Below are positions 21,195-31,008 of a stretch of DNA of 37,767 bases, piece after piece (position 1 is the first letter of the stretch; every line of letters starts with the position of its first letter). The stretch comes from Chromera velia (taxonomy: Eukaryota > Sar > Chromeraceae), in the NCBI GenBank assembly GCA_018398765.1, contig JAHBMJ010005782.1, positions 27,501 to 65,267 on the forward strand. Reading direction: 5' to 3'. The translations under genes and the position numbers were made by a program. A model generated the notes under the pieces. It saw only the letters and a list, made by a program, of their open reading frames with translations. It ran no database searches and had not been told where the DNA came from.

Positions 21195-22539
21195 TTGTCC
21201 GGCAATATTGTATTCTCACTAGCATTCTCATAGATCTGTATGCTATGTCTCTAGCAGCCTAGCTACTACGTAGTATGTCTGGACCTCACTGTTTGTGACA
21301 CTTTGTCAAATCAGGCAATTGCGAAGAGTTATTTTTAAATTCAAATTTTTATGGTTTTTAGTTTTAATTTAATCTTAACTAGAATTCTAAATACATGATG
21401 ATGATATAAAGGATTAAATCTCAGACTAGATCCCAGGCCGAAGCCTAAGTCACTGTCAGGACCATGAAATACTAGATAAAATATCTAAAAGTTTTGGAAC
21501 AGTTTGAATTAAATAATTTGGATCTTGTAACACCTTGCCACTGCTTTGGGGGTAGCGGTAGGACAGACAGAGAGCTAGATCCAGAGAAGTGGCCTAGACA
21601 GAGAGATGGATCTCTAAACTCTACAGACTCTAGCTCAGTCTGAAGATCTCAGTCAGCTAAAGGATTGGATACAGATAGATCCTTAGCCTTTTATAGAGTC
21701 GAGAGGATTCAGGCTTAACTTCTGCTAGCTTGCTAAGAGATGATAGACTCACGACCGGATAAACGGAACGAACGATCTCAGCGAGACGGCTCAGCCGCTT
21801 AGACAAACTCTTTGAAGACCGGTTCCCGCTAGGGTTCCCGCGCGAACGCAAAGACAAGCTTTCCAGGGCTAGACAGACATGCAGAACGCGGCGGTGGGCG
21901 ATCAAAGCAAAGGCGGCGCGCATGCGAGAAGGACCGGGAGGCGGCGGCGGGACGGCGGCGCCAAGAGGTAGGACACTACAATCTCAGATGATTCGAAACT
22001 TGGTCGCATTCGACAAAAATTAAAATCTGATCGAGTTGTTAGAAAAAATTTAGGGAAAATTCAAGTTGTCATCTGATTTGAAAATGTACCCTAAAAAATT
22101 ATGTGTACTGATATTAAGGAAACTGTGGGCCTAGTCTGTGGCTATGATTGATGTAGATCTATGTGTTAAGTGCCAGTGAAATAGAAGGAAGTCACTTTAA
22201 TTTCTAGGGTTTGAATCAGATTGATTCAAATTCATAAAAATCTCTAGTAAAATCTAGTAGCGTAAAACTTAGATATATTATAAAAGGCAGTTGAAAGGCT
22301 GAACACATTAGTAATAGTAAGTATACTCCATTTCAATAAATACATGCAAACCAAATGCATTAGCATTAGTGCAGCATTACATTATTAATCTATTCTGGGA
22401 AGACATATCATTTTTTTAAAAAAATCGTTTGACAGCTCCTATAGGACAGCTTATATTGAAGTGTGATCACACAAAATATGTCTAACTAAGACAATTCGTA
22501 TCTCGTTCAAGTAAAACCAGGCCATGGCAGAAGCTCTCA
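21195..22539. repeat. 1.35-kb direct repeat, copy 2
   Basis: Second copy of 17892-19239 in the same orientation. The left junction reads GCAATATT-GTCCG-GCAATATT, a short repeat across the border. It ends at GAAGCTCTCA, and unique sequence leading to the 3' end of the minus-strand gene at 22632 begins right after. An 88-codon minus-strand frame is open in both copies, but most of its base differences change the amino acid, so it does not look conserved as protein. Confidence 0.85.
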
Positions 22540-22631
22540 GGCTGTCAGACTTTCAAATAAAAACGTGGGGGTGAAGCGTTTTATTAAACCTTTATTTATG
22601 TTCCACTTGTCAATTTCTTCCTGCATTTCTT

Positions 22632-24783
22632 TTAGGGCTTTGAATTTCTTCCAATGAAGAAGCACAGGCTACTGTTTGTGAGAACGAAAGCTCCCACACT
22701 GATACCGAATCCAATGGCTGGTGCGGCCCCAAATGTTAGGATACTCAAGAGTAAAACCGCAGCTGCAACGATTGCTGCGGCCAGGACCGCACCAACGAAG
22801 CCGAAGAACACCTTCAATACTTTTCCCGAGTACAGTCTTGCAAGGAATGCTTTGTCCTCCACCTCTTTCCAGAGCCCGCTTGCGTCTCCCATGCTCAAAT
22901 CGCTCAACGCTTGAGAGTAGTCGAAGTTTTCTTCCCTCATTCGGTTCTCTTCTTCGTTGAGCTCCTGAAAAGAAACGAACTCACAGATAAAAGAATACTT
23001 CAGGATGTTAATGTAGAAAGATAGGTGAAGCCAAAATGGACGAGGAAAAACATTTCAATCACGTCTTCAGTTGTTACGTCAGGCTTCTCAGGCACAGAAC
23101 GCTTAAATCAGGTCTACTTTCTCATTCTGACGCATTGAGACAAAATGTTCATCGACACTCAGCCTGGCACACGCTCAGGTGGATCAAAAATCAATGCATA
23201 TCACGGCAAACACACACTTTACGAGGCCACAAGCAAAAGGAATGTGAAAGGGAGTGTAAAGAAGACTGAGGGGTCAAGAAAGATGAACTGATAGTCAGCA
23301 TATGTTCGAAGAGATGTACAAACACAAAGACTTGATGGGCTTCATCTGTCAGACAGAAAATGGGAGCCGTCTTCCTGATTCGCGCGCATGCTATACCAAC
23401 CTTCAAAAATCGGATAAACGCTTCTCCTTTCTTTGGCGGGTCGGTTTCTTTTGGTACCGATTTTTCGGGGTCTTCAACAATTTCTCGAGTGCCCCCCTCC
23501 TGGATGAACCCGACCACCCCCCCGTCTCCTAGCATGACCCCGTCTTCATCCCCAGGATTAAGCTCTGACATTGGGGGTGGTTTCCGGAGCTCAGAATCCG
23601 CACTGTCTTCAGCGCTAGAACTTTCAGCGGCATGTGTTCGTGCAATTTCTACAACCTCGGCCGCTTCTGCTGAAGCAAAAGACTTCAGCTGCTGGGAAAT
23701 GGTTTTCTGTCCTTCTGCCGTCAGGCTGGCCACCTCATGAGCAACGGAATTAACGGACTCTTGGCTGACAGCGGCAGATGCATGCTTCTGCACTTGCTTT
23801 GTTCTGTCAAGCAGCTGAGAAAGCTGCTCTTTTAGAGACTTTGAGGGGGCCCATTTACCCAGTGACGAAATCATTTGCTCCACTTGTTTCATCTGAAAAT
23901 TGAGAAAGAGCTTATCCAGCGTTGCCCCCTTTCCGTGTTTAAGAAACTCGTCCAGCAAGTCTCTCTCCTTAAAGACTCCGACAGCGGTTGGTCGAAGGAT
24001 TGAAAGATCATGACGGTTCATCCAACAGGGACTTTCCCCAAATTTGTTGGCAGAGTCGAAGATCTGCTCTGCTGTGCATGTCTGGAGCTTCTTCACCAAC
24101 CAACGAGCTCGAGGTATGAAGGGATCTTGAACATTTGATTCAACCAAAAGCAAGATGCGGGAAATTGATATTTGGTAACTTTGCATGTGAGACGTCAGTT
24201 CATAAAGGGAGCGGGTGCCTTGGAAGATGCGAGGCTTGCTTTTTGTGGCCTTCACGATGAAGGCACGAGCCTCGTGAAGGAGGTGCTCCGAAAGCACTTT
24301 CCCGTACGTGTCTTCGGCTCCAGTAGTTCCTGTTTTTTCGAGTATTGCTTTGGCTGGGCTATCAGCAGAGCACTCAAAAAGCACCTTGCTTGCGATGATG
24401 GCACGGAACTTTTCGCTTTCACTGGGGAAGCGAGTGAATTCAGACCAATTGTCGAGCAACCTGGACACAATGACGGCGATGGTATCGTCGAGTTCTGCGG
24501 TGGGGCAGGAACCCCCGACGGTCGTTTTTCTGCCACACCCATTATCGCCGTCTCTACATGGGCCCGTCAGAGCGATCAAGTCTCCGACACAGGCAGTGAT
24601 AACGGCGCGGCGGCACTTCTTAGAACGGCAGGCCCTGGGTGGAGAAAGGCACACATCAGAAATTTGATGCTTTTCTGCGAATGATGACGTCAGAGAAGTC
24701 GACTTCGTTCTTGGGGAGGCGTGGAAGCTGCAGACGCCTGAGGTCCATAGAGAAAGCAAGACGATCCCAAACCTCCAAGACAT
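22632..24783 (-). CDS. Unknown protein: signal peptide, C-terminal membrane hairpin
   Basis: Two exons, 24783-23401 and 22964-22632, joined in phase 0 (donor GTTGGT, acceptor TTCTTTTCAG), give about 571 residues. The start is the ATG at 24783, which begins a signal peptide (FGIVLLSLWTSGVCS) followed by Phe and a Ser/Thr/Lys-rich stretch, the bipartite pattern of complex-plastid import; plain secretion is the alternative. The middle is helical and charged, with a Cys-rich section (CRSKKCRRAVITACVGD, CRDGDNGC) and Ala/Glu-rich helices near residues 340-420, then a Pro/Asp/Gly linker. Exon 2 ends with two hydrophobic segments, VFFGFVGAVLAAAIVAAAVL and LTFGAAPAIGFGISVGAFVL, likely a hairpin in a membrane. 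No family recognised. It is divergent from the coiled-coil gene. Confidence 0.75.
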
Positions 24784-25426
24784 TTTTGTAGGATTCAGAG
24801 CCGTGCCATCATGCGCAAAGAGATCTGACGCACATTGGCAGATCATGGCCATTGATTGGGCTGCAAAACAAATCAATCTCTTGTCAAGTACCTTAATTGT
24901 TCCTGCATTTACAGCGCATCAGTTACGTATACATAATTAAGATTGCATGCATGCATGAACGAAATTCATGCACTTTAATTTCGATATAATTAATTTAATT
25001 ATAATACAAAAAAAAGTTATATATATATATATATATACATGCATGAAGTTTTTGTACATCAATTATCGAGCATGCACTGTTGCATTCTGTTGTTTGCACG
25101 TGTGCAACACCTGGCAACAACGCAACACCGCGTGCAACACCGTCGCACCTAGCAAAACGCGCAACACCCTGCAACAGCTGCCACCGACGCATTGCTTCAA
25201 GTTCTCATTGAATGCATGCGTGGCCTCCATGATTATGATGCAACCACTCCATTCGATCCATGAAAGCTGCACAGCTGCACTGATCAAGTGCTGTTTCGGG
25301 TCACGAATGAACTGATTTGAGAGGTGCTCTGCGTGACCGACTTCTACAACGACTTTCCCTTATATATATAATTGACCCAGAGACTGTCGACTGCTGTTTT
25401 TGATTCCTTCGACCTTTTGCTTCGCG
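24784..25426. promoter_or_regulatory. Divergent promoter region with GCAACACC cluster and TATA-like run
   Basis: These 643 bases separate two divergent start codons. GCAACACC occurs exactly four times at 25104, 25122, 25134 and 25161, with partial copies between. GCATGCATGCATG lies near 24945, a TA run at 25018-25036, and TTATATATATAA at about 25361-25373, some 55 bases before the coiled-coil gene's ATG, where a TATA element could sit. All regulatory roles are inferred. Confidence 0.45.
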
Positions 25427-26721
25427 ATGCGTGAGGGCACAGCAGCGGACTTTCTCAGCCGTGTCGAAAAACTTCAAGTGGGCGTTACGAACTTTCGGGA
25501 ACCAACTCTGTGCATGTGCTCCTGTTTTTGCTGTGAAGAAACCCAGCCCCCTCTTTGCTCGCAGGCCGATTATAAAGACACAGTTGAACGTCTAAGGAAA
25601 GCTGAAAAAGAGCGGAACACCCTGCAGAAGACATGCTCTGACGGAAAGGCGTATCAAGAGACCACGCAGAAAAAAATTGAAAAAAGCAACAAGAAGCAAC
25701 CAGAAACAGAAGGGCGTATCTTGCTCCTTCAGGCCGAGAAGAGTGAGCATTTGAGTTGGTGCCACGGAGAGTCTCAATTCTCAAGATATATAGAAAACAC
25801 TCAATAAAGATGCAGTCTTTTCTCACAAAGACGAAAGACTTCTCATGTTCCGCGCAGGAATCTTATCAGCACAGCAGGACCGTCTTCAGGCTTCGATCAA
25901 CAATTCGAAGTGCCTTATGGACTCCCTGGCGGAAGAAGAAGAGTCATTTTTTTCCTCTGCCTTGCCAGACCTTCTAAGCCTCCACAAGCAGTACAACAGT
26001 CGGAAAGACGAGATTCTGAAGACTCAGCATCAGCTTCGAGGGCGTTATTCTGGCTTGCAAAGCGAAATTCTGGCAATGAAGCTCAAGGCAGCCGAGGCTG
26101 CCGAGAGGGTCAGATCAGCGTACGCCCGATTTCAGGAACACAGGGACGAAGTGGCCAAGCTTCGAAAGGAGAAAAGCGACATGGAACGAGAGGAAACTTG
26201 TGAGTGATGGCGACCTCACATACGGCGTCTTCAGGTTTTAATTTGAGCATTGGGGAGATCGGAGAGACCTGTTCATTGCAATTTTCGTGCCTGCAGACTT
26301 ATTGAAGCGTACTGAGAGCCTGCAGGCGGATATTTCAAACCTGAAAGCAGGTCCGCCCTGGTGCTGAACCAAAGGGACGCCCCTGACATGGTCCTGCTCT
26401 CTATCCCTGTAAATGCTCTGACTGCAGAGAAAGCCCGCCTACAAGCTGACATGGAGAGAAACCGTCTGCGCACCAGGTATCAGAAAAAGGGTCCCACTTT
26501 GGGTAGAGTGCTCAAGGGAGTGTTTCGTTAACTTCCTTCTGATTTGTTACACTTTGCGAACAGCAGCCCCTGTGTGTCGCCGTGACTCGTGCAGACAGCA
26601 ATCTCAGGAGCTGTTGGAAAAGCTTGAAACTGCAAGGCGAATGACCGTCGAGGGACAGGCCGAGACCGCTCGCCTGCAAATGCAGCTGACCCGATCTCTC
26701 ACTAAGATGGACATGTTTTGA
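25427..26721 (+). CDS. Small coiled-coil protein, six exons
   Basis: Exons 25427-25477, 25565-25742, 25858-26199, 26297-26350, 26428-26476 and 26595-26721 join with matching phases to give 266 residues. All five acceptors end in GCAG. The start ATG at 25427 is the first in frame; the stop is TGA at 26719-26721. The protein is helical and charged throughout, with heptad-like runs (VERLRKAEKERNTLQK, AEAAERVRSAYARFQEH, KARLQADMERNRLR, TARLQMQLTRSLTKMDMF), and has no signal peptide or membrane segment. It is probably cytosolic or cytoskeletal, but coiled coils alone do not identify a family. Its modest length and complete frame argue for a real gene rather than a fragment of a larger one. Confidence 0.8.
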
Positions 26722-27452
26722 AGGCACCGAAAGCTCTCGCAATTCTTGACCTGCCACAGTATTCCGACCGTTTATGGAAGGTGTTTCTTCGTTATTTGAT
26801 CATCAAAGATGAATGGACTGTACTACTCCCAAGTCGCTGCTAGTAGCCGGCCTGCAGTCTTTTCTTTTTTCCTGGCAACAATACAGATAATGTTAGCAGT
26901 ACCGAGGCACAAAATTAATATAAAATCAATATATAAAGCGTGAACCACTTCAGAAACAATTAAGTGCAGGAAACGTCTAATTTATGGTCTAAAAATGCAC
27001 ATTCAGATTTTATAATCAATAACAATCAATCACTTATTTCGTTAGAGTCGGTTAGACAATTTGTTTTTTTTAGATCGTATTATTAATATTAAAAGATGAA
27101 CAGGTGTCTACCACTGCCGGTGACTGCCCCCAAGCAGCGTTCAGCGCTAGCTTTCAGGTTAAGCTATATCAATTTTTATGTTTTTTCTCTTTTTTTTTTT
27201 TTTTAACTATATAATTAAAGAGTTAGAAACTCAAACTAACCACGCTTAATACTACGTTGCTTCACACAGTTACCTAGACAGTTACATGGGCAATTCACTA
27301 GGCAATTCAAACATGGATCCGCAACCAAATCCACAATTGACATGTTGCACCGTGTACATGGATTTCCCATTACTGTCCATGAATGTGGAATTCCACGATC
27401 ATCTAGACGATCATACAACATGGTGCTTGTATACAGGCACGCTCTTTCGCAG
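26722..27452. other. Gene-free AT-rich interval between two 3' ends
   Basis: This lies between the stop of the plus-strand coiled-coil gene and the stop of the minus-strand plastid-type gene, so it holds two 3' flanks. It is AT-rich at 26880-27240 with T runs at 27189-27204. Short repeats such as GTTACCTAGACAGTTACATG and GGGCAATTCACTAGGCAATTC occur near 27270-27310. No coding region is supported. Confidence 0.55.
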
Positions 27453-29072
27453 TCAGTCGCGCAGAAGATCGTCCAAAACCGGAATTTTGATTTTCCCTTC
27501 TTTCTCTTCCTGCTCACGCTGCGCGCGGGCGTCTTTCCGTCGTTTCTCCACCAATGCAGAAATATCCTTACCGATTCCAGAGAGTCGCCTCCTCACGCGT
27601 GACCCTTCAGGAGCCTTCTGTTGTTTGGCAATCGAGTACCGGTAGAAGAAAAGAAACACCGGGACGGAGAGGGCCAGAATGGCCTGGGTCACCGGTTCTC
27701 CCAACTGTGCCTCACGCACCCGCACCCACTCAGGGACATAAAGTTCCCATGTGGACCCTTCAGAGGAGATGGAAAACACAAACGCAACCCAGAAAGCAGT
27801 CCCCACAGCAATGGGCCAATCGAAGATGTCTCGCGGCCTATCCATTTCTTCCATCGCAAGGCGATCCTCCACCGTCGCAGCTGCAGGGAGAAAGTGGAAG
27901 AAAAATACGCAAGGTGGACGAGTGGCGATCACCGGAGAAATGAAACCTCGGTGGCAAGCGAAGAATATCATCGGACACACAAGACACACCACTGGTGCTC
28001 TGAAAAGCCGCTGTGATGAATCAGACAAGACTGTCCTGTCAGGGACTGGACGGAGTGACAAGAAACGCGTTTCTGTTGTCTGTTGAAAAACAATGGGGAA
28101 AAGGATTGACTCAGAATGGAAGAAGGGACGCTTGGGAAAGGGAAGCAGATGAGAGCCCAGGGAAGAAGAGAGAAGCCGCGTTCAATTCGGAATCCCCAGA
28201 GGATAAGAGAAACTGTTAGACTGGTTCAGCAAAACAAAAATTGTTGAAGTTTGAGAGCACTTCAGTCTGCAAGTACGGTCTCAGTCGGGGTTGTTGTGGG
28301 TGACAGAGAGGTTGGGATTTCATGGGAAATTGGCAAAGAGGTGCACAGCAGGGACGAGCGAGAACTAGCCGACGGATGAGTGTAGACAGGTCAGAAATAG
28401 TGGGGCGTGGTGAAGAGTAGCAGGATATGGAGACAGGAGAGGGCCGAGAGATGGAGAGGGAGAAGGATAAAGGGGGGGCAAAGGCGCAGAGCACCACCAG
28501 GACGGGAGCAGTGAAGCGGGAAGGGTGCACGGGGAGTAAAAGAGACGGAGTGCTTCGCGAAGCCGAAAAGACATTCAGGACACGTAAACCTCCCAATGCA
28601 ACCGACCATTCTGCTGTTCTGTTCGCTTTTGCTTATCAACTGTTCTCAATTCTTTTCGATTTATTGACTTCTTCGAAGAAATGAAGGCCTTTGTGTTGAG
28701 TTTGATATCTCCGTCAAACATCAATTCCTTCGAGGAAGTGCCACCGAAAGCCTCCTTCAGCAGCTTCTGCTTGTTTTCTTGGACTGCACGCCGTCTCTCC
28801 TCCAGGGGCAGTCCACGGGTGTCTTTGCCCACAAACTCCTCGATCTCCTCTTGAGTCATCTCATCCGTTCCTTCCTCTTCTTCAAACTGTTCGCCGTCTC
28901 CGGTGAGAGTCGCGGACTCCTCAGTAGTGACTTTGGCAGCGAGTCGGCGAAACGACTCTGGGAAGCTTCTAGAGACACCCGCCCTCAAAGACCTCAGAGG
29001 AACAGTCGAAAGGACAAACCCTTTCACGCTCACTGAAAGGACAAGCAGCACAGTCACGAGAAGACTCAACAT
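27453..29072 (-). CDS. Putative plastid-targeted two-TM membrane protein, unknown family
   Basis: Exons 29072-28607 and 27880-27453 join in phase 1 (donor GTCGGT, acceptor CCCTGCAG), giving 297 residues. The start is the ATG at 29072. Residues 1-18 form a signal peptide (LLVTVLLVLSVSVKG), cleaved before FVLSTV; the next 25 residues are rich in Ser and Arg without acid (LRSLRAGVSRSF). A signal peptide followed by Phe and a basic transit peptide is the hallmark of import into red-lineage complex plastids. An acidic stretch follows (EQFEEEEGTDEMTQEEIEEF), then a charged helical middle, then two hydrophobic segments (PIAVGTAFWVAFVFSI and TQAILALSVPVFLFFY) flanking a loop, then a basic tail. It probably sits in a plastid membrane. 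No family recognised; exon 1's donor is the least certain point. Confidence 0.75.
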
Positions 29073-29615
29073 CCTTCTGGGGCTCAAGCTTTGCAAATCA
29101 CCCTTCGGCGCTCGTTTCTCCTGTCTCAGTCTTCATCTACCTGTGCCCTCCGCGGCTTTCAAAAAGGACTACAAATGGCTGATGTGGATCCGAGGATCGC
29201 TTCAACAAAGGAAGATTAGGTGAAAGCGTCGAAACGCAGCTAAATCGAGCGAGCCGAGTCAGTTAGCTCGGTCGATGCTCGGCCGGCCGGGACTTCAAAG
29301 GGCCCCGGCCCCCGGCGCAGTCGGGTCCCGCCAAAAGGCCCTCTGCGAGAGAAACCTGCCGTGTCCTGCCGGGGAACACGCGTGCTGCACCGCCTTGCCG
29401 CAGTACGCGCGATGATGCTCGGACAAAAAAAAAGAGGGACGGTCATGCACTCCTCTGATGAAGAACACCGAAAGCCTTGCAAGGAAGTGCTTCTGACAAC
29501 GCTTATATGGAAGGAATCAGTGTGCGGTATACTCCGCCGTCCATGAACAGCAATCAGTCTACACCCAAAAAAGTTTCAAAAGTCGACTTTCAGCAAAACC
29601 AAATCGTTTCTTGCA
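29073..29615. promoter_or_regulatory. Divergent upstream region of plastid-type gene and monooxygenase
   Basis: 543 bases lie between the divergent start codons at 29072 (minus) and 29616 (plus). A GC-rich stretch at 29275-29335 contains CGGCCGGCCGG and GGGCCCCGGCCCCCGG palindromes. No TATA element was seen. A shared promoter is inferred from arrangement. Confidence 0.4.
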
Positions 29616-30788
29616 ATGTCAAAGTTTGCGATCATTGGAGGTGGTCCCGTCGGACTGCTGACGGCTTCCGGCCTTGCTCGCCGTGGGTTCTCTGTCGACG
29701 TCTACGAAGGAAGACCATCGATCGACCAAAAAGTTGAGGAATCTTATCCCATCGGAGTGAATCTCAGGTAAGCTGCTGGTCCTCCAGCTCAGTCCGTCCT
29801 GGTTTCAAAGTAAGGGTGTCAGAACGCCGTCTCCCTCTCCTTTCTGTGTGCAGGGGATTGCAAGCGCTGGAGTGTGTTGACCCCCAGCTTAGAAAAGATG
29901 TGGAGGAGTCTGGGCGTGTCATCGACTCTTGGAACATTTATGGCGGGAAGAGAATGGTGGCACAGGTGAAGAGCGGAGCTTGTTGGTCTCAGGTAAGCCG
30001 TCTACTCGGTCATGTGTCCTCTCCGCCGTCTCCACCTGCTGTCTCCGGAGTCCCGCCTCAAGTCTCCGGGCTGCTTTTCACACGTTGCCCTTTTCTATGC
30101 CCCTTTCAGTCTCGCCTGATGGCGTGTGTCTGTGAGGCTGCGTGGGTGTATGCCGTCTCTTCCCCACTTATCACTCCTGTTCGCGCCCTTTCCTCTCCTG
30201 AACTGCAGAGCCGCTACCAAGTCACCAAGGTGATCTATGACTACGCCACTTCTTCTGCGGTGAAGGGCCGTGTGCGTGTCCATTTCGACAAGCGTCTGAA
30301 GGATATTGATTTCTCGGAAGTTGAGGGGTCGGGCGGAGATCTGAAGGAGAAGGGGGTGGTGCACTTCTATGACGGGACCTCCGTGGAAGTGGGAGGAGAC
30401 ACGGGGGTCACTCTGATTGCAGCAGATGGGAGCATGTCCAACGTCCGCAAGGCTCTCGTCCGATACACCGCCGAGAGGGCAGAGGCAAAGGGAGAGGGGG
30501 CAGAGGTCGAGCGTGTGCAGGAGGACCTGGTGCCATGGAACACTTCATTCCGTGTGCTCTTCGTTGACAAGGAGACCCCTGACCTCGACGAGAAGATCCA
30601 CTACATCTTCGGGGGGGCATACACGGCTGTGGTCAGTCATTGGGGCGGCAACACGTTTGACTGCGTGGGAAACCGTGTAAGGGTGCCTGTATCTGCGCGC
30701 AAGTCCGCATACGTTTATGTGAGGATGTATTAGTGAGGGTGTGTTTGTGTGTGCGAAAGAGAGACAGATGCAGAGACACAAAAAGAGA

Positions 30789-30822
<34 letters not shown>

Positions 30823-30855
30823 TAGAGAGAGAGGGAGAGAGTGAGAGTGTGTGTA

Positions 30856-30888
<33 letters not shown>

Positions 30889-30977
30889 TAGAGAGAGAGG
30901 GAGAGAGTGAGAGTGTGTGTATCTATGTGTGTGTGCGTTTGTGTGCGTGTGTGTGTGCGTGTGTGCGTGTCTGTCCA

Positions 30978-31008
<31 letters not shown>

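Noticed and set aside
20809-21231. Lys/Glu-rich frame on the minus strand
   Set aside because: It is the complement of the TTCC pyrimidine tract, so composition alone explains it.
27236-27517. 93-codon minus-strand frame with several Cys
   Set aside because: It lies in the 3' flank of the plastid-type gene, overlaps its last codons in another frame, and its Cys pattern comes from short local repeats.
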